The notes under the pieces: generated by a model
What the model was told of the DNA's origin: nothing
The model's input: the letters and a program-made list of their open reading frames with translations, nothing else
Database searches by the model: none
DNA from: Steroidobacter agaridevorans
GTDB taxonomy: Bacteria; Pseudomonadota; Gammaproteobacteria; Steroidobacterales; Steroidobacteraceae
Direction of reading: 5' to 3'
Assembly (NCBI RefSeq): GCF_009932555.1
Contig: NZ_BLJO01000004.1
Span: 136,962 to 195,615, forward strand
DNA: 58,654 bases
Shown: positions 9,379-16,799 of the stretch, one piece after another
Position numbering within the stretch: position 1 is the first letter of the stretch
Layout: each line of letters starts with the position of its first letter
Made by a program: the position numbers and the translations under genes

Positions 9379-10620
9379 TTAGCGGCTGGCCCGCACGCCG
9401 GCGGAGTCGATCGACGCGACCGTGGCGCCGCGAGTATTCCGAGGGCTGCTCGCGACCGCGCTATTGGCCGTCGCGTTCTGATGGATGATCTCGGCGATGC
9501 GCTGCTCGATGCCCGTATCCTCACCGACGCTCTTCTGCACCGGTTGCGGCGTGTTGCGAACCTGCGATGCCACCAACGGACCCGATGTGTCGCGCACTTC
9601 GATCTCCGCGTGCATCGACAAGCCGACACGCAGCGGATTCTGCTTCAGTTGTTCGGGATCGAGCGTGATGCGCACCGGCACGCGTTGAACGATCTTGATC
9701 CAGTTGCCCGACGCGTTCTGTGCAGGCAGCAGTGCGAACGCGCTGCCGCTGCCGGCGGCGAGGCCGGCGACGGCGCCTTTGTATTCGACATCCTTGCCGT
9801 AAATGTCGGCATGGACGGTGACCGGCTGGCCGACGCGCACGCTCTTCAGCTGGCTCTCCTTGAAGTTCGCGTCGATCCAAACATCGTCGAGCGGCACGAC
9901 CGCGAGCAGCGGCGCACCCGGATTCACATGCTGACCGAGCTGAACGCCGCGCTTGGCGATCGTGCCGGACACCGGCGATCGAATGGTCGTACGACGCAGA
10001 GCAAGCGATGCATCGCGAAGCTGAGCCGCAGCGGCGAGCACATTGGGATGATCTTCGAGCGTCGTGCCTTCGATCTGCGCGAGCGTGGCATCGAGCTGAC
10101 GTTGCGCGGCCTGCAGTGAGGCGCGCGTTTGAGCAATCGTGTCCTGAGCGTGCGCGAGTTCTTCACCGGACACGGCGCCATCGGCGACCAACGCCTGACG
10201 GCGAGCGTAATCGTTCTGTGACTTATTCAGATCCGTTTGACGCTCAGCGATCTGGGCGCGCAGCTGATCGGCCTGCGAGTAGAGTGCGCGAACTTGACGA
10301 ACGGTGCGTGCGAGTTCTGCTTCCGCAGCGGATACGGCGATGTTTGCATCGGCCGGATCGAGCTCGACGAGCACCTGGCCGCGCTCGACGCTTTGCGTGT
10401 CATCGACGTGCACGCCCAGCACGGCGCCCGACACTTCGCTGGTGATCTGCACGATGTCGCTGGCGACGTAAGCGTCGTCGGTGCTTTCGTAATAGCGCCC
10501 GACCGTCAGCCAGTAGGTGGTGTAGCCGATGGCGCCGAGCGCGACGACGGCCGCCAGGATCAGCAGGCCTCGCTTGCGGGCGCCGTTGCCGTTGGCAGCA
10601 GGAGCAGGGGTGTCGCTCAT
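9379..10620 (-). CDS. emrA: HlyD/EmrA-family periplasmic adaptor protein
   Basis: 413 residues. One N-terminal membrane anchor (GLLILAAVVALGAIGYTTYWL, ~19-39) is followed by the first biotinyl-lipoyl half (YYESTDDAYVASDIVQI). A long alpha-helical coiled-coil hairpin spans ~90-210, then the second lipoyl half (TTIRSPVSGTIAKRGVQLGQ) and a beta-barrel domain. It links the MFS pump to the outer-membrane channel. It sits between those two genes with short gaps (24 bp after the channel gene). The C-terminal tail after ~370 is low-complexity. Confidence 0.95.
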   Translation of the reverse strand: MSDTPAPAANGNGARKRGLLILAAVVALGAIGYTTYWLTVGRYYESTDDAYVASDIVQITSEVSGAVLGVHVDDTQSVERGQVLVELDPADANIAVSAAEAELARTVRQVRALYSQADQLRAQIAERQTDLNKSQNDYARRQALVADGAVSGEELAHAQDTIAQTRASLQAAQRQLDATLAQIEGTTLEDHPNVLAAAAQLRDASLALRRTTIRSPVSGTIAKRGVQLGQHVNPGAPLLAVVPLDDVWIDANFKESQLKSVRVGQPVTVHADIYGKDVEYKGAVAGLAAGSGSAFALLPAQNASGNWIKIVQRVPVRITLDPEQLKQNPLRVGLSMHAEIEVRDTSGPLVASQVRNTPQPVQKSVGEDTGIEQRIAEIIHQNATANSAVASSPRNTRGATVASIDSAGVRASR

Positions 10621-10644
10621 AGGAATTCCGTTGATGAGTAACGA

Positions 10645-12054
10645 TCAGCTGGCGGCGGTGAAGTTGCCGCCGACAGCCAGCAGCAGCGACACGCGAGCGA
10701 GCGCTTGTTGATGAAGGATGTCGACAAACGTGGTGCGTGCGTTCAGCACCTGCGTCTCGGTGGTCAGCACCGACAGATAATTCGCGAGCCCCGCTTCGTA
10801 GCGCTTCTGTGCCAACCGATAGGCTTCTTCCGCAGCGGTAAGCGTGGCGCGCGCCTGTTGTAGCTGCTGCGCGCTGTAGTTCACCTGGGTCAGCTGATCG
10901 GCGACCTGCTGGACGGCGGAGAGCACGACGCCGTTATAAGAGCTCACAGCTTCGTCCTGCAGCGCTGTCGCGGTGTTGAATTGGGACTTGAGGCGTTTCG
11001 ATTCGAACAGCGGCAAGCTGATTGCCGGGCCGATGCCATAAGTGCGATTGTTCGCTTCGAACAAGTTGTCCAGGCCGATCGCCTGGAAGCCCGCGAACGC
11101 ACTTAGATTCACATTTGGATAGAACGCCGCGCGAGCTGCAGCTCTTTCCGAGGTGGCGGCTTCTACTCGTGCGCGAGCCGCGAGGATGTCGGGGCGACGG
11201 CCCAGCAGATCGGCCGGCAACTGCGTGGGAATCGACAGTGCGGCTTCGAGATTCAGCGTGGGCTTGCCGATCTTCTCGTAAGCGTCCGCGCCGTCGCCGG
11301 CCAATGCAGCCAGACGATGTACAGCGACTTCGCGCGCGGCTTCGGCCTGCAGTCGAGCAAGCTCGGCCTGCGGTACGGCGGACTCGGCTTCACGCAGCTC
11401 GACATTTGTGTCGAGACCGGCGTCGATGCGCTTACGTGTAATGTCGAGAATTCGCTTTCTCTGTTCCAGAGACTGCCGCGCGATGTCCGCGAGCGCGATG
11501 GCGCGATTCAGATCTAGATAGGTTTGTGACATTGCCACGGTCGTCGCGAGCCGCGCGGCCTCCGAGTCAAGCCTCGCGGCTTCGACAGTCGATTTGGCAG
11601 CGTCGATCAGTGCGGCCTGCTTGCCCCAGAAATCCAGGTCCCAGGACAGGTTGGCGAGCAGTTGGCCTGACCAGTAAGTGCCGCCGCCGAACGGCGGTGG
11701 GTAAATATATTCCTCGGGCCAGCGGGCGCGTTGTTCTGCACCGTTCAACGTCACGCCGGGCGTGCGCTGGGCAACGGCCAGCGTCACTTGAGATTGAGCG
11801 GCGCGCACGCGAGCCAATGTTTGCTGCAAGTTCGGGTTGCGCTCGAGCGCGGTGCTGACGAGCTGATCGAACTGCGGATCGCCGTACTGTTCCCACCAAC
11901 GGTCGGTCACCGTCGGCGCAGTTGTAGCGCCGAGGCCGACACTCTCATCGGCGATCGATTGCACCTGCGGCTCGGTCTTCGGCGGGGTCACGCAGCCGCT
12001 GAGCGCGGCGGCGATTCCGAGCAGCAATGCGCTCGTGCGAGCAGCTGCCTTCAT
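10645..12054 (-). CDS. NodT-family outer-membrane efflux lipoprotein
   Basis: 469 residues. The signal peptide ends in the lipobox LSGC (Cys21), so it is an outer-membrane lipoprotein. Two OEP (TolC-like) repeats follow, with helices rich in Gln/Ala and the motifs WWEQYGDPQFDQLVSTAL and RRPDILAARARVEAA. It forms the trimeric exit duct of the efflux system. Its ATG overlaps the stop of the marR-like gene by four bases, indicating translational coupling. A GAGAAGG ribosome site lies inside the end of that gene. Confidence 0.95.
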   Translation of the reverse strand: MKAAARTSALLLGIAAALSGCVTPPKTEPQVQSIADESVGLGATTAPTVTDRWWEQYGDPQFDQLVSTALERNPNLQQTLARVRAAQSQVTLAVAQRTPGVTLNGAEQRARWPEEYIYPPPFGGGTYWSGQLLANLSWDLDFWGKQAALIDAAKSTVEAARLDSEAARLATTVAMSQTYLDLNRAIALADIARQSLEQRKRILDITRKRIDAGLDTNVELREAESAVPQAELARLQAEAAREVAVHRLAALAGDGADAYEKIGKPTLNLEAALSIPTQLPADLLGRRPDILAARARVEAATSERAAARAAFYPNVNLSAFAGFQAIGLDNLFEANNRTYGIGPAISLPLFESKRLKSQFNTATALQDEAVSSYNGVVLSAVQQVADQLTQVNYSAQQLQQARATLTAAEEAYRLAQKRYEAGLANYLSVLTTETQVLNARTTFVDILHQQALARVSLLLAVGGNFTAAS

Positions 12055-12548
12055 GACACCTTCTCCTTGTCCGATGCTGCTGCGGAGTTCGGCATCAGCT
12101 CTTCCATCCGGCCGATCAGACGCCTCAACATCGACTGCAACGTCTTCACTTCTTCACGCGTGAATCCATCCAACGCGCTGTTCAGCGCATCGCATGCGGT
12201 TGGAATCAGGGTGTCGAGAACTTCGGCGCCGGCCTCGGTCAGCGACAGCTCGACGACGCGTCGATCGTCGGCACTACGGCGTCGCTCGATGAGCTTGCGG
12301 GATTCGAGCTGATCGACGAGGCGGGTCATCGCGCCGCTGTCGTGATGCAGGTTGCGGCACATGTCGGCGGTCGTCGTTGCGAGACCGTCGCGCAAGTACA
12401 TGAGCACTGCCCACTGCTGCAGGGTGAAATTCTGCTGCTCGAACAGACCTTCGATGCGTTCCTGCATCAAGCGCTGCGAGCGCTTGATGAGATAGCCGAT
12501 GCTGTCGCGCAGGTGAAAGGAATCGGGCTTGTAGTGCGACTTGGGCAT
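12051..12548 (-). CDS. MarR-family transcriptional regulator of the efflux operon
   Basis: 165 residues from the ATG at 12548 (MPKSHYKPDSF). A TTG 15 bases upstream would extend it, but it lies within a palindrome and has no better ribosome site, whereas GAGG precedes the chosen ATG. The winged helix is visible: LQQWAVLMYLRDGLATTTADMC, then a recognition helix DSGAMTRLVDQLESRKLIERR and a DDRRVVELSLTEAG wing. MarR proteins repress their own operon and release DNA on binding phenolic or drug ligands. First gene of the marR-channel-adaptor-pump operon. Confidence 0.95.
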   Translation of the reverse strand: MPKSHYKPDSFHLRDSIGYLIKRSQRLMQERIEGLFEQQNFTLQQWAVLMYLRDGLATTTADMCRNLHHDSGAMTRLVDQLESRKLIERRRSADDRRVVELSLTEAGAEVLDTLIPTACDALNSALDGFTREEVKTLQSMLRRLIGRMEELMPNSAAASDKEKVS

Positions 12549-12551
12549 TGC

Positions 12552-12608
12552 TTGCCTCGGCAATGACTGCCTGGGCAGGCATTATAGGCGGGGCCGCCGG
12601 CCTCACAA
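12552..12608 (-). promoter_or_regulatory. Promoter and tandem palindromic operators of the marR-efflux operon
   Basis: On the minus strand a consensus -10 TATAAT (12586-12581) lies 16 bp from a TTGTGA -35 (12608-12603). Two perfect inverted repeats follow directly: TGCCTGCCCAGGCA (12568-12581) touching the -10, and TTGCCGAGGCAA (12552-12563) next to the start codon. Their centres are 17 bp apart. The position suits MarR-type autorepression. Binding itself is inferred. Confidence 0.7.
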
Positions 12609-12633
12609 GGCGGAAATTTCGCGCTTTCAGGAA

Positions 12634-15297
12634 CTAGTCAGCGGAATCCTGGGCACGAAATGGCGTGGCGGCTGGCACGCCCGTGCTCATCGGAGGGCGG
12701 CCCAACCAACGGGCCGGCAGCGACAGGGCGCTGATCAGCGACATGACCAGGGACGCCGCATGAGGGATTGCCTGAATGAGCAGCACCGCCACCCATAGCG
12801 ATACATCCGGCGCCTTCAATTCCTCTGGAATTCCGACCACCAGGCCGGGGGCGATCGTGTACTGGCCTGTCAGGCCAACTGCGGCGAGCACCAGTACAAC
12901 CATCCAAGCCGTTTCGGCGCGCGCAGCGGCGAAGCCTTCGATCAATGCGTGCGGCTGTTTGCCTTTGGGTGTTCGGAAGAAAGGTTGGCTGCGTGTCAGC
13001 AACCCTTGCACGACAGCGACGCTGACGACATGCGACAACGCCAGGCCCGCCAGCGCGGCGGCCAATGTCTGACGAATGTTCGCGCCGACGCGCGACGCAT
13101 AGAGATGCGCCAGCTTGGCGAGCTTGAATGCGAACAGCGCGAGCGGCAGCACCGAGAACATCATCAGCGGGGGATCGAAGCGATGGGGCGCGACGATCAT
13201 CGCGGCCGACCACACCAGAGCGAACAAATTGAAGACCAGGTTCAGGCCATCCATCATCCATGGCAGCCACCCCGCGATGAAGTGGTATCGCTGGCCTTTG
13301 GTCAGACGCGCATCGGAGCTCAACAGCACATCCGCATGCGCACGCAGGATCTGAACCGCGCCGTAGGCCCAGCGGAAGCGTTGTTTCTTATAGTCGATGA
13401 AGGTCTCGGGCATCAGTCCGCGCCCATAAGTCGCAGGCAAGTACTGCGCTTCGTAGCCATGCTCGAATAAACGCAGCCCGAGCTCGGCATCTTCGGTGAT
13501 GCACCACTCGGCCCAGCCGCCCACCCTGGTCAGCGCGGAGTGCCGGACCAAGGTCATCGTGCCGTGTTGAATGATGGCGTTGCGCTCGTTGCGCACGACC
13601 ATGCCGATGTGAAAGAAGCCGCGGTACTCGGCGTAGCACATCGCCTTGAAGGCGCTCTCTTCGGCGTCACGATAATCCTGCGGTGACTGCACGATCGCGA
13701 GATTGTCGTCCGCGAACGCCGGCACGAGCGTGCGCAACCAATGCGGCTCGACCTTGTAATCGCTGTCGATCACCGCGACCACGCGAGCATCGGTGGCCGT
13801 GTGTTTGAGTGCGTAATTCAGCGCGCCGGCCTTGAAGCCCTTGAGTGGCGCGACGTGATAGAACTTGAAGCGCTCGCCGAGTGTCCGGCAATGCTCTTCG
13901 ACGGGCCGCCAGGTGGCGAGATCGGGTGTGTTGTTGTCGACGACGATGACTTCGTAGTCGGGATAGTCGAGGGCGGCGAGCGCGTCGAGCGTGTCGATCA
14001 ACATCTCCGGCGGTTCGTTGAACGCCGGCACATGAATCGAAACCTTGGGCAGCACGGGCATGTCGATCGCCGATAGATCGAACGGCCGTTTACGCGGCTT
14101 GCCCCAGCGCGCCTCGGCCCATTCCAATGCTTCCGTGATCAGCACCGCGATGACGCCGAGCATGCCCAGGATCAGCAAGGTCCCGATCAAGATGCTGGAC
14201 ACGGTGAGATAGCGCCGCGAATAGTCATAAATGATCCAGACCAAGGTCGTGGCGACGCCATACACGACGACGGCCAGCAAACTGCGGCCCCGCGTGCCGA
14301 GGGCGAGGCTGTGGATGTAGAGCAGGGCCAGGATCACGGTCGAGATCGCCACGGACACCGCGGCCAGGGTTTGCCACTGGGGAATGCGGACGATGGGCTC
14401 GACGAATGCGAACTTGGGCTGGCGATACACGTCATACACGCCCCAGTACGCTTCGACTGCGCCTTGGTAGCGGGCCTTCCAAGGCTGATCGAAGGCTTCC
14501 ATCAGGTAGTAGACATAGCCCTCGCGTCTGGCGAGATCGAGAAAGCGCCGAAGAAACATCGCCTGATTGCTGGTCGAAGCGACCGCGCCGCCGCGCGTGC
14601 GCCCATCCGATGGCCAGCCCACCTCGGCGATCACGATGGGCTTGCTCGGATAGGCGCGATGCAATTGCTCCATGTTCGAGACCACGTACTCGATGGCGCG
14701 ATCGACCGGGATGCCTTCCCAATAAGGCAATAAATGCACGGCCAGATAGTCGACGTGCTCGACCAGCTCGGGATATTTCAGCCAGACATGCCACGGCTCC
14801 GCAGTGCTGACGGGCTGCGCCACGGCTTCTCGTACGCGATCCAACTGCTGGGTTAACTGAGCGACATTGAGGTCGCCGCGCAGGATGGCTTCATTGCCAA
14901 TCACCAGGCGGATCACATTGGGATGCTGCCTGGCCAGCTCGATGGCGGCCGCCACTTCCTTATCGTTGGTGGCGAGACGTCGATCGAGCCAGGCGCCCAC
15001 CGTGACTTTCAAATCGTAACGGGCGGCGAGCTCCGGAATCCGGCCCAGGCTCTTCAGCGTGGAATAGGAGCGGACGGCGGTAACCTTGCCGGCCAACAAT
15101 CGCAGATCGCTGTCGATCTGTTGCTCGTCAGGCAGCGCCTGGACGAACGGATCCTGCCCCGCCTGGAACGGCGAGAACGCCATGCCCTGCACGCGCGCGG
15201 GCCAGGGCGGCTCGGCGGTCGGCCGGTTCACGTAAGCCCACAGGCCGAACGTGAGCGCGGCGAAGACAGCCGCAACCAGAAAACCCGACCACTTCAT
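12634..15297 (-). CDS. GH17-GT2 fusion, beta-glucan synthase-like membrane glycosyltransferase
   Basis: 887 residues from the ATG at 15297 (MKWSGFLVAAVF), which starts directly at a signal anchor. The frame runs 19 codons further up, without membrane character. Residues ~35-300 are a GH17-like domain with IGNEAI and VIAEVGWPSDGR, the usual two Glu sites. Membrane helices follow, then a family 2 glycosyltransferase (KVSIHVPAFNEPPEMLIDTL, the DSD in VAVIDSDYK, TEDAELGLRL, QRFRWAYGA) and more helices. This layout matches NdvB-type proteins of Pseudomonas and Bradyrhizobium that make periplasmic or cyclic beta-glucans. The substrate here is inferred from that match. Confidence 0.88.
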   Translation of the reverse strand: MKWSGFLVAAVFAALTFGLWAYVNRPTAEPPWPARVQGMAFSPFQAGQDPFVQALPDEQQIDSDLRLLAGKVTAVRSYSTLKSLGRIPELAARYDLKVTVGAWLDRRLATNDKEVAAAIELARQHPNVIRLVIGNEAILRGDLNVAQLTQQLDRVREAVAQPVSTAEPWHVWLKYPELVEHVDYLAVHLLPYWEGIPVDRAIEYVVSNMEQLHRAYPSKPIVIAEVGWPSDGRTRGGAVASTSNQAMFLRRFLDLARREGYVYYLMEAFDQPWKARYQGAVEAYWGVYDVYRQPKFAFVEPIVRIPQWQTLAAVSVAISTVILALLYIHSLALGTRGRSLLAVVVYGVATTLVWIIYDYSRRYLTVSSILIGTLLILGMLGVIAVLITEALEWAEARWGKPRKRPFDLSAIDMPVLPKVSIHVPAFNEPPEMLIDTLDALAALDYPDYEVIVVDNNTPDLATWRPVEEHCRTLGERFKFYHVAPLKGFKAGALNYALKHTATDARVVAVIDSDYKVEPHWLRTLVPAFADDNLAIVQSPQDYRDAEESAFKAMCYAEYRGFFHIGMVVRNERNAIIQHGTMTLVRHSALTRVGGWAEWCITEDAELGLRLFEHGYEAQYLPATYGRGLMPETFIDYKKQRFRWAYGAVQILRAHADVLLSSDARLTKGQRYHFIAGWLPWMMDGLNLVFNLFALVWSAAMIVAPHRFDPPLMMFSVLPLALFAFKLAKLAHLYASRVGANIRQTLAAALAGLALSHVVSVAVVQGLLTRSQPFFRTPKGKQPHALIEGFAAARAETAWMVVLVLAAVGLTGQYTIAPGLVVGIPEELKAPDVSLWVAVLLIQAIPHAASLVMSLISALSLPARWLGRPPMSTGVPAATPFRAQDSAD

Positions 15298-15435
15298 TGT
15301 GACTCGATTGGCGGCGTGGGGGCGAATAGGTGGTGAAGGGCAACGTTCAGGCAACGAACCTGCGACATGTTAACTTAGCCGGCGCGACGGTCAGCCGAAG
15401 CCGGTCCGCAGCCGCACCGAAGGAGTCTTTAGGCT

Positions 15436-16110
15436 ATGCATTGGCACATTGGTAAGTGGTTCTTTCCACGACAGATTTCTCTGCGCAACTGGATGCGCGC
15501 CGCGCTCGGCGTAACCCTGCTGGCGGCCGCGGCCAGCGCTTCTGCGCAACGGGCGCCCGATAAATATGCGAACTGGGAGTTCACCCCGTTCTATGGATAC
15601 ATGGCCGGCGGCGAATTCGAAGACCCGACCACCAATACCGACCGCGACCTGGAAGGGGACAGCAGCTTCGGCCTCTTCATCAATGCCGCCGCCGATCAAT
15701 GGCGGCACTACGAGCTGATTTACGCCAAGCAGGGCAGCTCGGTCGATGGCGCCGTGCCGTTCGATCTGGACGTGGAGTATCTGCAGATCGGCGGTACCGT
15801 CATGTACCAGGACGCCAAGACCGTCATTCCCTATTTCGGCATGACGATCGGCGGCGCGCGCTTCAGCCCGGACGGTCCGGGCCTGGATGACGAGACCAAG
15901 TTCGCGTTCACGGTGGGCGGCGGTTTCAAGGTGCCGGTCACGGATCACTTCGGCGTGCGCTTCGATGCGCGTGCCTTCGTATCGCTGTTCGATAGCAGCG
16001 GCAATGCCTTCTGCGTATCCGATAACGGCGTGGGCACCTGTGGGATTCGCACCAAGTCCGATACGTTCGTGCAGTACCAGGCTGCGCTCGGAGTCATCAT
16101 CGGCTTCTGA
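15436..16110 (+). CDS. Outer-membrane beta-barrel protein
   Basis: 224 residues. The N-terminus has a basic start and an Ala-rich core ending ASASAQ near residue 38. An internal Met20 (MRAALGVTLL) would give a shorter signal peptide. An AAGGAG site lies 11 bases before the first ATG. The mature part has alternating polar/aromatic strands (WEFTPFYGYMAGGEF, HYELIYAKQGSS, DLDVEYLQIGGTVMY) typical of an eight-stranded OmpW/OmpA-like barrel. Its stop overlaps the ATG of the ABC ATPase gene by one base, so it is coupled to an ABC system. It is probably an outer-membrane partner. Exact function unknown. Confidence 0.8.
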   Translation: MHWHIGKWFFPRQISLRNWMRAALGVTLLAAAASASAQRAPDKYANWEFTPFYGYMAGGEFEDPTTNTDRDLEGDSSFGLFINAAADQWRHYELIYAKQGSSVDGAVPFDLDVEYLQIGGTVMYQDAKTVIPYFGMTIGGARFSPDGPGLDDETKFAFTVGGGFKVPVTDHFGVRFDARAFVSLFDSSGNAFCVSDNGVGTCGIRTKSDTFVQYQAALGVIIGF

Positions 16111-16799
16111 TGCTGCAGGTCGAGAACATCAGCAAATCCTTCGGAGGAACGCCGCCGCGACAAGTGCTCGGCGGCGTTTCTTTGCAGCTCGCGCCGGGAG
16201 AGTACGTCGCCGTCATGGGCGAGTCGGGCACGGGCAAATCCACATTGCTCAATCTGATTGCCGGCCTCGACACGCCGGACGCCGGGCGGATCTCGCTCGA
16301 CGGTCGGGACATCGGCGCGCTCGATGACGATGCCCGCACGCGCCTGCGTCGGGCGCGCATGGGCTTTGTGTTTCAAGCCTTCCATTTGTTGCCGCACTTG
16401 AGCGTCGAGCGCAACGTCGCGTTGCCGCTGGCTCTCAATGGTCAGCAAGGTCGTGAAGCTGCCGATCGAGTGCGTGAGTTGCTGGATGCCGTTGGCATGT
16501 TGGAACGTGCCAACGCCGCGCCGTCCCAACTCTCTGGTGGCGAAATGCAACGAGTGGCTGTAGCTCGCGCGCTGGCGCATCGTCCGGCATTGGTGCTGGC
16601 GGATGAGCCCACCGGCAATCTCGATTCCGACTCCGCGGCTGAAGTCCTCGAGCTGCTGGCCGCGCAACTCAAACGTGACAATGCGGCCGGCATTCTGGTC
16701 ACACATTCGGAGCTGGCGGCCGGCACCACCGATCGCATCCTGCAACTTTCCCGGCAAGGATTGGCGCCGCGCGCTGCAGGTTCCTCCCGTCAGTCGTGA
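16110..16799 (+). CDS. ABC transporter ATP-binding protein (LolD/MacB/YbbA type)
   Basis: 229 residues with all ATPase motifs: Walker [11 protein letters not shown]-loop [12 protein letters not shown], signature LSGGEMQR, Walker [14 protein letters not shown] and switch His in LVTHS. The FxAFHLLP and DEPTGNLD sequences are the marks of the MacB/LolD/FtsE group, which pairs with FtsX-type permeases in mechanotransmission rather than classic transport. It shares a base with the upstream barrel gene and four bases (GTGA) with the downstream permease gene, so the three are tightly coupled. Confidence 0.95.
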   Translation: MLQVENISKSFGGTPPRQVLGGVSLQLAPGEYVAVMGESGTGKSTLLNLIAGLDTPDAGRISLDGRDIGALDDDARTRLRRARMGFVFQAFHLLPHLSVERNVALPLALNGQQGREAADRVRELLDAVGMLERANAAPSQLSGGEMQRVAVARALAHRPALVLADEPTGNLDSDSAAEVLELLAAQLKRDNAAGILVTHSELAAGTTDRILQLSRQGLAPRAAGSSRQS

